Shown: positions 16,003 through 22,144, counted from the first letter of the stretch. The stretch: 40,807 nt of DNA from an uncultured Verrucomicrobiota bacterium (GCA_903939515.1 CAJAHH010000075.1:1-40807); one strand, 5' to 3'. Made by a program: numbers and translations. Notes: a model not told the origin generated them from the letters alone.

Positions 16003-16180
16003 GAATCAGGCCCTCCGCTGCTGCAAGCTTTTGAACGTCCGCCGCAAGCGAGTGAAAATTCGCTTCGGTCAACGCTTCGATAAAAGCTTCAACGATCAAA
16101 TCGCCGGACCAATGAAGCGACAATGCAACATGCTGGCCGATCAGCTCAGGCGTTGCAACCGGTGCAAATTTGTTTTCCAT
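15992..16180 (-). CDS. Small acidic protein, 62 aa
   Basis: 62 residues from the ATG at 16180, which follows GAGGGGGCCAGC. A longer frame without a ribosome site exists. The sequence is helical and slightly acidic (for example ELIGQHVALSLHWSGDLIVE). I do not recognise it. It lies between the 139-aa gene and the SDPGHAW protein within the cassette. Confidence 0.6.
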   Translation of the reverse strand: MENKFAPVATPELIGQHVALSLHWSGDLIVEAFIEALTEANFHSLAADVQKLAAAEGLIHEA

Positions 16181-16190
16181 GCTGGCCCCC

Positions 16191-16610
16191 TCAGATATCA
16201 ATTGAAATGCTGGCATCTTTCAACACCTCTTTTACCGCTTCCTCAAGGTCGAATTCGTCATCAAAGTATTCTTTGATTTTATGGCCCACGTCGATATGGT
16301 CCTCAATATTCGCGTTGAGATAATCGCCCACGCGTGTGTCGAGCTCAGCGTCCGCCCACTTTTTAATTCGCTGATCGATCAGCTGATCGAGGGCCAGCTG
16401 GGCGGGCGCGGTTTGTTCGGCCCGCTGGGCGTCCGCTTTTTCAATAGCGTTCGCGATGGTGTTCATCACTACGCACAGCGCGGTATAACAATGGGCCTTA
16501 TCTGGGGACGCTGAAAAAACCATGTCGGCATAATTCAACGCGTCCGCGATGTCGTCTCCACGGTCCGCGAATAAATTGTTTCTCAGTGAAGCGATAATTG
16601 ATTGACTCAT
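16191..16610 (-). CDS. Cassette protein of unknown function, 139 aa
   Basis: 139 residues from the ATG at 16610, preceded by the cassette leader ACAGGGAGAAAGTC. Helical and acidic, with a central Ala-rich segment (KADAQRAEQTAPAQLALDQL) and an acidic C-terminus (FDDEFDLEEAVKEVLKDAS). No motif that I can name. Upstream lies copy B of the cassette leader, so it is probably independently regulated. Confidence 0.65.
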   Translation of the reverse strand: MSQSIIASLRNNLFADRGDDIADALNYADMVFSASPDKAHCYTALCVVMNTIANAIEKADAQRAEQTAPAQLALDQLIDQRIKKWADAELDTRVGDYLNANIEDHIDVGHKIKEYFDDEFDLEEAVKEVLKDASISIDI

Positions 16611-16668
16611 GACTTTCTCCCTGTATTGAGTGAAACAACGCGGGACCAAGTGCCCGCCCGGAAATTAT
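16611..16668 (-). promoter_or_regulatory. Cassette leader element, copy B
   Basis: The minus strand reads TAATTTCCGGGCGGGC, where TAA is the stop of the upstream DUF7227-like gene. It then has an inverted pair GCGGG/CCCGC, GTTTCACTC and ATACAGGGAGAAA before the ATG at 16610. Confidence 0.7.
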
Positions 16669-17354
16669 AGGGCCTTACTTTCAAATTGCAAGCTTATTTT
16701 TTCGGCCCGCTTTGATCCCGTCCCGTGCGCGATAAAACCGACAATTGAGGGCCGCTGAGCACGTGAGCACAACTGACAATCCGCGCAGCTGATATCGTCC
16801 CGGAGCTGGGCCGGGCACGTCACCACGGGACGGCCCGCCGGGGTTTTCGTAAGTGAGGGCGCGCCGGGCGGAAGTAGCGTCACCACGGGCCCAGCGTCCA
16901 ATGCCGCCAGCTGGTCCGCGTGTGCGAGATTATTCGCCGATAAATTGATAGTAAATCCGCCCGCGTTCGCTTCACGGATCAACGCTAAATTTTCAGCGCT
17001 GGCCGGTTTGTGCGTATACGTGAAGCCGCGTTTCCCAGCGTTCGCCTTGACTAACATGCGCAACGCGTCCGGATTGATTGTCTCATTCAGGCCCGGCAAG
17101 TCGCCCGCCTGATTATGCCGCCACAGCTGGCCCACTGGTAAAGCTTCGATTGATTCGCAGAACTCGGCCCAGTGCATGCCACGCTGGCCCTCAGTAACAG
17201 CGCGCCAGTGCAACGCAAGCGGCCCGCCGTCCGCATAACATCCGTTTTTCTTAAGCGGGCACGAATCCGGGCATGATTTCGCGCTGGTAGTAGATACCGG
17301 TATCGGGCCGGTTTTCTTATTTGAGCTCTTGATTGTCAAGTGAACGGTTTTCAA
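16665..17354 (-). CDS. DUF7227-like cysteine-rich phage protein
   Basis: 229 residues from a TTG start at 17354, which follows the cassette ribosome site AGGGAGAAAATT. The family is recognised by SAKSCPDSCPLKKNGCYADG near residue 24, GPLALHWRAV, LWRHNQAGDLPG, GFTYTHK, GFTINLSANNLAHADQ and the late CADCQLC. Eight or more cysteines in clusters (CPDSC, GCY, CP, CADCQLC) suggest metal or Fe-S binding, which is an inference. Function is unknown, but the family is common in phages of many hosts. Copy C of the leader precedes it. Confidence 0.75.
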   Translation of the reverse strand: MKTVHLTIKSSNKKTGPIPVSTTSAKSCPDSCPLKKNGCYADGGPLALHWRAVTEGQRGMHWAEFCESIEALPVGQLWRHNQAGDLPGLNETINPDALRMLVKANAGKRGFTYTHKPASAENLALIREANAGGFTINLSANNLAHADQLAALDAGPVVTLLPPGAPSLTKTPAGRPVVTCPAQLRDDISCADCQLCSRAQRPSIVGFIAHGTGSKRAEKISLQFESKAL

Positions 17355-17420
17355 AATTTTCTCCCTGTATAAGCGCGCCGCTTGCGCGCAGTGACTATAT
17401 TAGTCGATTCTATCCGGAAA
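17355..17420 (-). promoter_or_regulatory. Cassette leader element, copy C
   Basis: The minus strand has TTTCCGG (17414-17420 region), then a perfect hairpin GCGCGC (17373-17378) with GCGCGC (17384-17389), then ATACAGGGAGAAA before the TTG start. Spacing matches copies A, B and D in outline, although the hairpin sequence differs. Confidence 0.65.
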
Positions 17421-17425
17421 GCAAG

Positions 17426-17596
17426 TTATTTTTTGCGGCCAAAAAGCGCGCCGAATATTTCGTGCAATAACAGCATGCGCGCAACGCGGAAAATTGACCC
17501 CTTCATTTCCCGCTCCGCTTCGATTTGCTCGGCCCGCCTTAATTGTTTTAATCGCTCGCCCTCCCGCCATCGCCGCATAATTTCGCGTTCTCTCAT
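17426..17596 (-). CDS. Small basic amphipathic protein, 56 aa
   Basis: 56 residues from the ATG at 17596, nine bases after the stop of the 62-aa gene; an upstream in-frame start would overlap that gene and lacks support. The N-terminal 35 residues are highly charged Arg/Glu helix (MREREIMRRWREGERLKQLR). The last 22 are hydrophobic and amphipathic, ending ALFGRKK, which might contact the membrane. Function unknown. Confidence 0.55.
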   Translation of the reverse strand: MREREIMRRWREGERLKQLRRAEQIEAEREMKGSIFRVARMLLLHEIFGALFGRKK

Positions 17597-17604
17597 CTTA
17601 TGTT

Positions 17605-17793
17605 TTAAATTTCTTCTGCGACGTGGTTGTCGGTGTCGCAAATGAAGCGAATAACTTCAACACGAAACGACGATTCGCTGGTGTGCTCGTTCACCATCTC
17701 GTCCAGCTCCTGCCGGGTTTCCGCCGTCCACAAATAACGCTCGTGGTAATTACGCGAATGTGAGTAAAAGCGGACATAGTAAAGTTTGTTCAT
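17605..17793 (-). CDS. Small protein of unknown function, 62 aa
   Basis: 62 residues starting MNKLYYVRFYSHSRNYHERY, a compact alpha/beta-looking domain with Asp/Glu-rich middle (ETRQELDEMVNEHTSE). The start is ATG at 17793, preceded by ACAGGGAGAAATAA, the cassette leader copy D. Not recognised. First gene of the cassette after the nuclease. Confidence 0.65.
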   Translation of the reverse strand: MNKLYYVRFYSHSRNYHERYLWTAETRQELDEMVNEHTSESSFRVEVIRFICDTDNHVAEEI

Positions 17794-17841
17794 TTATTTC
17801 TCCCTGTATGTAATCCGAGCAAATGCCCGTCCGGAAATTAT
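17794..17841 (-). promoter_or_regulatory. Cassette leader element, copy D
   Basis: The minus strand reads TAATTTCCGGACGGGC, with TAA being the stop of the nuclease gene. It then has ATTTGCTCGGATTAC and ATACAGGGAGAAA before the ATG at 17793. It is the shortest copy and has no obvious GC hairpin. Confidence 0.65.
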
Positions 17842-18260
17842 GCACGCTCATTCGGCAATTGCAATACCCTCGCGTGAAATTCTTCCCAGTCTATTTTTGC
17901 GAGGGGCCAGCGCGCGACACAATCCGCCATAATCCCCCGCTTCGATATGTCGAGCACTTGCGCGCCCGTGAACAAAAGTAACTCCGGCGCGCGAACCTTC
18001 GTGTTCACTTCTACCACGACGAAGGTCGGGCATCCCAGCGCCGCATGTTTCATATGAAAGGCGTACTGGTGAGGACTCAGGTTAATCTTCAGGCCCGCGC
18101 TAACTACCTTCAATTCGATTAGAACGAAATGCGAGTTCGGCAGGGCCACCATCAGGTCCGGAATCCCCAAGTTCACCCGCGTCTCGATCCGCGTCATGTG
18201 AACTGTCGTCCAATTCCGCTTTAATCTGTCGAAAAGCCGCTGCTCGCTTTTTCGTGACAA
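17838..18260 (-). CDS. VRR-NUC-like PD-(D/E)XK nuclease
   Basis: 140 residues from a TTG start at 18260, chosen because GAGGAGG lies 8 bases upstream and the domain begins at once (SEQRLFDRLKRNW). The catalytic pattern is visible: RIETRVNLGIPDLMVAL with D35, then FVLIELK with E49 and K51, and SPHQYAFH with Q65. This matches VRR-NUC-type nucleases that cut branched or free-ended DNA. It overlaps the end of the small terminase gene by 161 bp in another frame. It may process DNA for packaging or recombination; that is an inference. Confidence 0.8.
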   Translation of the reverse strand: MSRKSEQRLFDRLKRNWTTVHMTRIETRVNLGIPDLMVALPNSHFVLIELKVVSAGLKINLSPHQYAFHMKHAALGCPTFVVVEVNTKVRAPELLLFTGAQVLDISKRGIMADCVARWPLAKIDWEEFHARVLQLPNERA

Positions 18261-18930
18261 GTGCTGGTTCCTCCTCGCCTAACGGCAAATCGTCCAAAAA
18301 ATCCCCCGGCTCAAATTTTACTTCGGGCTCCACTGGTACGGGCTCTTCCTCGATTTCTTTTATTTCCATCTCTAAAACGGTTGTCGGGGGCGGTCCGCCA
18401 TAAATCTGCTTGATCTCCTGCAGCTTGCGGATCACTTCCTCTTTTGACATCGAGTCAATAGTGCCAATCCGCACTTCCTTGCGATCTACGTAAATCGTGC
18501 CCAGCGCCTGCCCACGGCGGTATTCCGCCTGTACAGCAGCAGACCACGCCCCGGCCTCTATAGCCTTATCACGGATCATCTGCAGGTCACGCATGTGCCG
18601 CTCGAAGGTCGTCCCAAACTTCTCCGCCAGTTCGTTTCTGAGCTCGTTTACGGCTGCGACGACATGCGGACTACGTGCAGGGTCTAAAAGCCGCTTAATG
18701 GCGTCTGTGGCCGCATTTGGCGTGTATCCAGCCCGTATAGCCGCTTCCGTCCGGGTCATGCTCCCATCACGGGTCACATACTCCTGAACAAAGGCCCACT
18801 CTTTTGGACTAAGCATCATCTGCTTGCCGCCTTTCCCCGGTTTAGGGGTGTTGGCTATCCGCTGTAACACATCTTCCGGCAGGCTAGGCATTTGCGCCAC
18901 GGTTCTAGTCTCCACCTTACGCTTAGTCAT
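18100..18930 (-). CDS. terS: Terminase small subunit
   Basis: 276 residues. The N-terminal domain (about 40-105) has SPKEWAFVQEYVTRDGSMTR followed by TEAAIRAGYTPNAATDAIKR, a helix-turn-helix of the kind used by small terminase subunits to bind the packaging site. A helical oligomerisation region follows (to about 160). The acidic Glu/Pro-rich stretch at 175-215 and the polar C-terminal tail are less conserved; the tail overlaps the nuclease gene by 161 bp. The start is ATG at 18930, overlapping the previous stop as ATGA. Confidence 0.8.
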   Translation of the reverse strand: MTKRKVETRTVAQMPSLPEDVLQRIANTPKPGKGGKQMMLSPKEWAFVQEYVTRDGSMTRTEAAIRAGYTPNAATDAIKRLLDPARSPHVVAAVNELRNELAEKFGTTFERHMRDLQMIRDKAIEAGAWSAAVQAEYRRGQALGTIYVDRKEVRIGTIDSMSKEEVIRKLQEIKQIYGGPPPTTVLEMEIKEIEEEPVPVEPEVKFEPGDFLDDLPLGEEEPALVTKKRAAAFRQIKAELDDSSHDADRDAGELGDSGPDGGPAELAFRSNRIEGS

Positions 18931-19187
18931 GCCACTCTCCTAATAACCCACAAACCGTCTACATCGCGCATTTGACGAACAGTAAATTGCTTTCCCGCGT
19001 GGCGTTTACAAAAACCCTTTACCGCGTTTCGAGCCATTTCTGCCTCCGTCATGCTCCTTGCCAAAAAGTAATCGTTCACGATCATTCGCTTAAAAGGGTA
19101 TCGATAGCGCCCGGACGCCGTAAAGCTAACCGCGTGTTGCCGTGGTTTGATGTCCTTGTACAAGGGCCGTTCTTCGTCCTTCAACAT
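18927..19187 (-). CDS. Small protein upstream of the small terminase gene
   Basis: 86 residues from the ATG at 19187, which follows GAGGAAGGC; the frame extends a further 19 codons into the promoter region without support. It contains KPRQHAVSFTASGRYRYPFK and ends in RQMRDVDGLWVIRRVA. It is basic and compact, with no motif that I recognise. It is coupled to the small terminase start by ATGA. It is the first gene downstream of the control region. Confidence 0.65.
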   Translation of the reverse strand: MLKDEERPLYKDIKPRQHAVSFTASGRYRYPFKRMIVNDYFLARSMTEAEMARNAVKGFCKRHAGKQFTVRQMRDVDGLWVIRRVA

Positions 19188-19216
19188 GCCTTCCTCTTTT
19201 CCACCGACTTTCGCCC

Positions 19217-19244
19217 AGTATAAAACATACCCAAGTAAATACAA
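19217..19244 (-). promoter_or_regulatory. Possible sigma70-type promoter for the terminase-side operon
   Basis: Minus-strand TTGTAT (19239-19244) and TATACT (19217-19222) are spaced by 16 bp. The -10 is near consensus and the -35 is weak. Transcription would start about 20 bp before the ATG at 19187. Confidence 0.4.
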
Positions 19245-19271
19245 CCCGTTTTCCGCTCAATGCGCGTTTTC

Positions 19272-19290
19272 CTATACAGGTATGTTGACC
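19272..19290 (-). repeat. 19-bp inverted repeat, left arm
   Basis: On the minus strand reads GGTCAACATACCTGTATAG. It matches 19474-19492 on the plus strand at 18 of 19 bases. It is preceded on its own strand by a T-tract. Confidence 0.85.
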
Positions 19291-19353
19291 ACAAAAAAAA
19301 AAAAAATTCAAAAAAAGTTCCCGCGCGCGCACCCCGTAAATTTCACTACTGTA

Positions 19354-19541
19354 ATTACGTCTTACACTTATCAATTACACAAAAGTAATAATAGACCCGC
19401 ATAAACACTCGCTTATTACGTCATTACGTTTATTACGGTACGTTCATACAAAAAAAAAAAAAAAAAATTTCACGGTCAACATACCTATATAGTACGCACG
19501 GTTTGCCGTAATAATCATGCATATCAAAATAGAAACGTAAT
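19354..19541. repeat. ATTACGT/ATTACGG heptamer cluster
   Basis: ATTACGT starts at 19354, 19415 and 19423, and ATTACGG at 19432. Inverted copies are CCGTAAT at 19506 and ACGTAAT at 19535. Six sites lie in under 190 bp. Confidence 0.6.
19474..19492 (+). repeat. 19-bp inverted repeat, right arm
   Basis: Reads GGTCAACATACCTATATAG. It is preceded on its own strand by an 18-base A-tract and TTTCAC. Together the arms face outward from the A-tract region, like a pair of divergent binding sites or promoters. Confidence 0.85.
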
Positions 19542-19674
19542 GGAAAAAACGTACCCATTACCTTCCTGACAACATCCTTTCTTCTTTCTTTTCTTACAAC
19601 AAAACCCCGGTCCATGGTCCCTGATCCGTGGTCCTTTCTCCTCGAATCCCCCACCCCAAAGATACCCACATAAA

Positions 19675-19697
19675 CCCTGCGCCGAAACGCGGGCTTT
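19675..19697 (-). terminator. Possible terminator of the small-gene operon
   Basis: A hairpin with CCTGCG and CGCGGG (one G-T pair) around CCGAAA lies about 35 bp beyond the stop of the last early gene at 19730. The T-run on the minus strand is poor, so it is only a weak candidate. Confidence 0.35.
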
Positions 19698-19729
19698 CTT
19701 ATCTTTTGACTAACAACCGTAAGGGAAGT

Positions 19730-19990
19730 TTAGTGCGCGGTGAGGTTACTCATCAAGAGTGCGGACATGTGAGAGAAGGTAATGGGGTCGATGGTTTCGC
19801 CCAGTACGAAATCGACGATCTGTTCGTAGTCGTCGTCGGCCAGTGGTGAGCCGAGGAAAATGAGTTGTCGTCCGTCTTGCAGGGTCACGTACATCACTTG
19901 GACCTTGGCCCCTGAGCCACGGAACAGGAGCTGCTGTAAGGCGTCAGAGAGCGCCGTAGGGCTTTCTTTGTCCTCATCCATGGTTCTCAT
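19730..19990 (-). CDS. Small early-region protein, 86 aa
   Basis: 86 residues from the ATG at 19990, which follows AAGGACG. The sequence looks like a compact domain: VQVMYVTLQDGRQLIFLGSP, then DDDYEQIVDFVLGETI. I do not recognise it. It is the last gene of the small-gene operon, coupled to the preceding membrane protein gene through ATGA. Confidence 0.6.
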   Translation of the reverse strand: MRTMDEDKESPTALSDALQQLLFRGSGAKVQVMYVTLQDGRQLIFLGSPLADDDYEQIVDFVLGETIDPITFSHMSALLMSNLTAH

Positions 19991-20232
19991 CGTCCTTTGC
20001 AAAAAAACCGCTTAGCGGCCCGCATATCGTCTGCTGACGTGCCTACCCACCATTGAACGCAGGCGCCGTTCTTTTGCGCTTGACTATAGCCTGCTTGTCG
20101 GCCTCTGGCATAGGCTTGTGTGATGAGCTCGGTGGTGTCGTCGCTGGGTCCTTTGTCCATCATGTAGCCCACGAGAAAGCCCGTGAAGGCCACGTAGATG
20201 AGGCAGAAGAGGGTGGTGGCTTTACTGGGCAT
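19987..20232 (-). CDS. Small single-span membrane protein, 81 aa
   Basis: Residues about 6-26 (TTLFCLIYVAFTGFLVGYMM) form a transmembrane helix or uncleaved signal anchor. The remainder is polar, with CVQWWVG near residue 58. The start is ATG at 20232 and the end is coupled to the next gene by ATGA. Function unknown; membrane location is inferred from hydrophobicity. Confidence 0.6.
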   Translation of the reverse strand: MPSKATTLFCLIYVAFTGFLVGYMMDKGPSDDTTELITQAYARGRQAGYSQAQKNGACVQWWVGTSADDMRAAKRFFCKGR

Positions 20233-20491
20233 GGGAGGCCTCTTGGCGTTCTTTTTCGCGGCGTAGGCGGCGTTCGGCGTCTTCTTTGATCAGGTCTTTG
20301 ATGTTGTCAATCGACAGCCCTGAGCGTTCGTAGATGGCGAGGATTAGGGCGGCGGAGATGGTTTGTGTGCCGTTTCGAATCCGGGAGACGCTGCCGGTGG
20401 AGATGGCGAGTTTATCGGCCAACGAGTTATCTGTTTGGATGCCGTAGATCATCATCAAGGTGTCCAACAGGGCGTGGGGTTGTCGTTGCAT
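20222..20491 (-). CDS. XRE/Cro-like helix-turn-helix protein 1
   Basis: 89 residues from the ATG at 20491, preceded by AAAAAGGGCCAGACC. An upstream in-frame ATG pair lies inside the 43-aa gene and is less likely. Residues about 20-60 include NSLADKLAISTGSVSRIRNG and TQTISAALILAIYE, a Cro-type HTH. It is related to the HTH protein at 23807-24043 (shared I-R-x-G-T-x-x-I-S pattern). Probably a small DNA-binding regulator; target unknown. Confidence 0.7.
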   Translation of the reverse strand: MQRQPHALLDTLMMIYGIQTDNSLADKLAISTGSVSRIRNGTQTISAALILAIYERSGLSIDNIKDLIKEDAERRLRREKERQEASHAQ

Positions 20492-20504
20492 GGTCTGGCC
20501 CTTT

Positions 20505-20636
20505 TTACTTTTTGTTAATCGTCTCATCATCGCCGAATCCTGCCCAGAAAAGGAAGACGAGGGTGAAGAGCGCGGTGATGCTACCTGCGCCGATCAGGAT
20601 GCCGCTGATGACCAATAGGAGGCTGTAGGTGTCCAT
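20505..20636 (-). CDS. Very small membrane protein, 43 aa
   Basis: A short frame with an ATG at 20636 and TAA at 20505-20507. The sequence begins MDTYSLLLVISGILIGAGS and continues ITALFTLVFLFWAG, so most of it is one long or hairpin membrane helix, then a short polar tail DDETINKK. It starts 2 bp after the upstream stop and fills the only gap between two genes, which supports it as real. Confidence 0.55.
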   Translation of the reverse strand: MDTYSLLLVISGILIGAGSITALFTLVFLFWAGFGDDETINKK

Positions 20637-20638
20637 GA

Positions 20639-20821
20639 TTAGGTGAGCAGGATAGCGATTAGAAGGCCGGAGACGGCGGCGGCGAGAAGTAAAGACATGG
20701 TGTCCTCCATAAAATTATCGAAGCGGTGTTGGTCTTGCTGTTCCTTGGTCCATGGATCGGGGTCCTTCATCCTTTCCATGGCGGCTTTGGCTTGTCGTTC
20801 CAGTTCTTCGGGGTCGGTCAT
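20639..20821 (-). CDS. Small C-terminally anchored membrane protein, 60 aa
   Basis: 60 residues: a charged N-terminal part (MTDPEELERQAKAAMERMKD) and a C-terminal hydrophobic segment SLLLAAAVSGLLIAILLT that likely anchors it in the inner membrane. The start is ATG at 20821, behind GAGGAGGACAC, overlapping the previous stop as ATGA. Function unknown. Confidence 0.6.
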   Translation of the reverse strand: MTDPEELERQAKAAMERMKDPDPWTKEQQDQHRFDNFMEDTMSLLLAAAVSGLLIAILLT

Positions 20822-21057
20822 GTGTCCTCCTCAGTCAGGTCAGGGGGTCCGTCGTCGTCCGGAATTTTGCCGGTGCGTTTTAGGTAGGCGATGGCAAAGC
20901 TTTTCGCGGCCATGAGGCTGATGAATTCTTTGTCCTCGAGCCGGTAGGTATGGTTAGCGGTGTCGTAGTTGATGTGGACTAAGACTTCGCCCGAGGGTGC
21001 GACGTAAGAATGTCGCTCATACGTGAGTTCGGTCCAGAAGTAGTCGTCGTAGATCAT
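20818..21057 (-). CDS. Small early-region protein, 79 aa
   Basis: 79 residues, soluble, with a beta-rich opening (FWTELTYERHSYVAPSGEVL) and an acidic C-terminus (DDDGPPDLTEEDT). Not recognised. Coupled to both neighbours by ATGA overlaps (21057 and 20821). Confidence 0.6.
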   Translation of the reverse strand: MIYDDYFWTELTYERHSYVAPSGEVLVHINYDTANHTYRLEDKEFISLMAAKSFAIAYLKRTGKIPDDDGPPDLTEEDT

Positions 21058-21251
21058 GATGTTTGGGTGTCTTTGAGTTGTCGGCGCAGTTTCCTGATCT
21101 CGGCGATCAGTGCCTTGTGGTAGGTGTGCATGCGGTGCAGGTGCCGGGCCACTTCGAGTTCGCCGTCTGACTTTAGTCGCGCGACGATGTCGGGGGTGTC
21201 CTCAAACCACTCAGCCTTTTTGAGTACGTCGATGTCTTTGGGTGTCTTCAT
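21054..21251 (-). CDS. Small helical early-region protein, 65 aa
   Basis: 65 residues, helical and charged (VARLKSDGELEVARHLHRM, then ALIAEIRKLRRQLKDTQ), probably a coiled coil. The start is ATG at 21251 and the end overlaps the next start as ATGA. Function unknown. Confidence 0.6.
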   Translation of the reverse strand: MKTPKDIDVLKKAEWFEDTPDIVARLKSDGELEVARHLHRMHTYHKALIAEIRKLRRQLKDTQTS

Positions 21252-21260
21252 GGTGTGCTC

Positions 21261-21536
21261 CTATCGTTCGCGCATGGTGAAGGCGTTGGCGTTAAAGGTG
21301 CTGCTTTTGATCGTGCCCCCGTCCCAGAGGACGATGACGAGGTCAGCGACGTAGGTCCAGCAGCCGGTGGAGTGCGAGCCGTTGGGCAGCTGGGCGATGA
21401 CGATGAAGCCCTCTTGGTTAGCGCACTTTTGCGTTAAGAGGACGATCTTGCCGCCCCCGGCGTTGGTGGCCTCGAACCACGTCTCGGCATGTGTGAGGGA
21501 CGTGCAAAGGGCCAGTATCAGGAAGAGTTTTTTCAT
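21261..21536 (-). CDS. Secreted small protein with Sec signal peptide
   Basis: 91 residues. A clear signal peptide, MKKLFLILALCTSLTHA, with likely cleavage before ETW. The mature part of about 74 residues has two cysteines (KCANQEG and TGCWTY) that could form one disulfide in the periplasm, and beta-strand-like stretches (DLVIVLWDGG). An exported protein in an early-type operon is unusual and may act on the envelope or against other phages, which is speculation. The start is ATG at 21536. Confidence 0.7.
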   Translation of the reverse strand: MKKLFLILALCTSLTHAETWFEATNAGGGKIVLLTQKCANQEGFIVIAQLPNGSHSTGCWTYVADLVIVLWDGGTIKSSTFNANAFTMRER

Positions 21537-21754
21537 GTGTTCCTCTTTTTCAACAAGGCTTCGATAACACGGGCAACATCAACACCTCGAGAGAAGTACG
21601 GCCCCCAAGCGATGCGGATTTCATCGTCTGTCAGGTTTACCCACTCGCGTTCAGGCTGCGCGAGTCGGGCGCGGAGTGCTTCTGCTGTTTCGTATTCAAG
21701 GACGTGTTTCTCCAGCGCATCCAGCGCCATCTGCATCAGTTCTCGGTCAGTCAT
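21533..21754 (-). CDS. Small phage protein with MTDRELMQMALDALE opening
   Basis: 73 residues from the ATG at 21754, behind AAGGAGAGAACA. The opening MTDRELMQMALDALE, then a glutamate-rich helix and REWVNLTDDEIRIAW, is a frequent small phage protein type seen in accessory regions. Function unknown. Coupled by ATGA to the secreted protein gene. Confidence 0.65.
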   Translation of the reverse strand: MTDRELMQMALDALEKHVLEYETAEALRARLAQPEREWVNLTDDEIRIAWGPYFSRGVDVARVIEALLKKRNT

Positions 21755-21941
21755 TGTTCTCTCCTTGACCAACAGGGTCATCCATCTTTGAGTAAAAATC
21801 CTTTAAATCATTTTTAGTTTTTTGTTCCTTTATGATCAGATCAATTGCGTCCATCGCGATGTCGTATATTTTTTCTTTGCTTTTGCTCTTATAGATAATC
21901 GTCTGAGCATCTCTTAAGATTGAAATTTCATCGTAAGTCAT
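21747..21941 (-). CDS. Small early-region protein, 64 aa
   Basis: 64 residues from the ATG at 21941, overlapping the previous stop as ATGA. Helical and lysine-rich (AQTIIYKSKSKEKIYDIAM, then IKEQKTKNDLKDFYSK). Not recognised. It overlaps the next gene by 8 bp. Confidence 0.55.
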   Translation of the reverse strand: MTYDEISILRDAQTIIYKSKSKEKIYDIAMDAIDLIIKEQKTKNDLKDFYSKMDDPVGQGENND

Positions 21942-22144
21942 GGCGCACCTCTCTCGCGGATAGCATCTATTGCTTTTCCACATCCGTTTTGTCCATATAA
22001 AGCATGACTTACAGCATTTACACACGCTTCACGCTCTTCATTAATTAATTGCTTGACGTACTGTTCTAATTCTTGCCATGCCTCATGAGCATAAAGGGTA
22101 TCTGAGTTGCGGTACTCAAAAGCAATCTTATGCAATTCATTCAC
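21938..22144 (-). CDS. Small EEREAC/AIRERG-type phage protein 1
   Basis: 68 residues with NEEREACVNAVSHAL, GQNGCGKAIDAIRERGAP. The E-R-E-A-C and A-I-R-x-R-G elements are common in small phage accessory proteins. Its 3' end repeats that of the next gene upstream (22145-22168 against 21942-21965, 23 of 24 bases), so the two are likely paralogues. Function unknown; the cysteines may bind metal. Confidence 0.6.
   Translation of the reverse strand: MNELHKIAFEYRNSDTLYAHEAWQELEQYVKQLINEEREACVNAVSHALYGQNGCGKAIDAIRERGAP

Larger units (their letters stand above)
19188..19729. other. AT-rich intergenic control region
   Basis: About 540 bp without a credible gene. It contains two long A-tracts (near 19293-19306 and 19450-19467), a 19-bp inverted repeat around them, six ATTACG-type heptamers, and a hairpin near the right end. 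The strand with the A-tracts gives a poly-Phe frame that is not a gene. It separates the early-type small genes from the terminase genes. Confidence 0.6.

Noticed and set aside
19433-19669. A 78-aa minus-strand frame in the control region
   Set aside because: It encodes a poly-Phe run from the A-tract and overlaps the inverted repeat; there is no ribosome site and no family resemblance.
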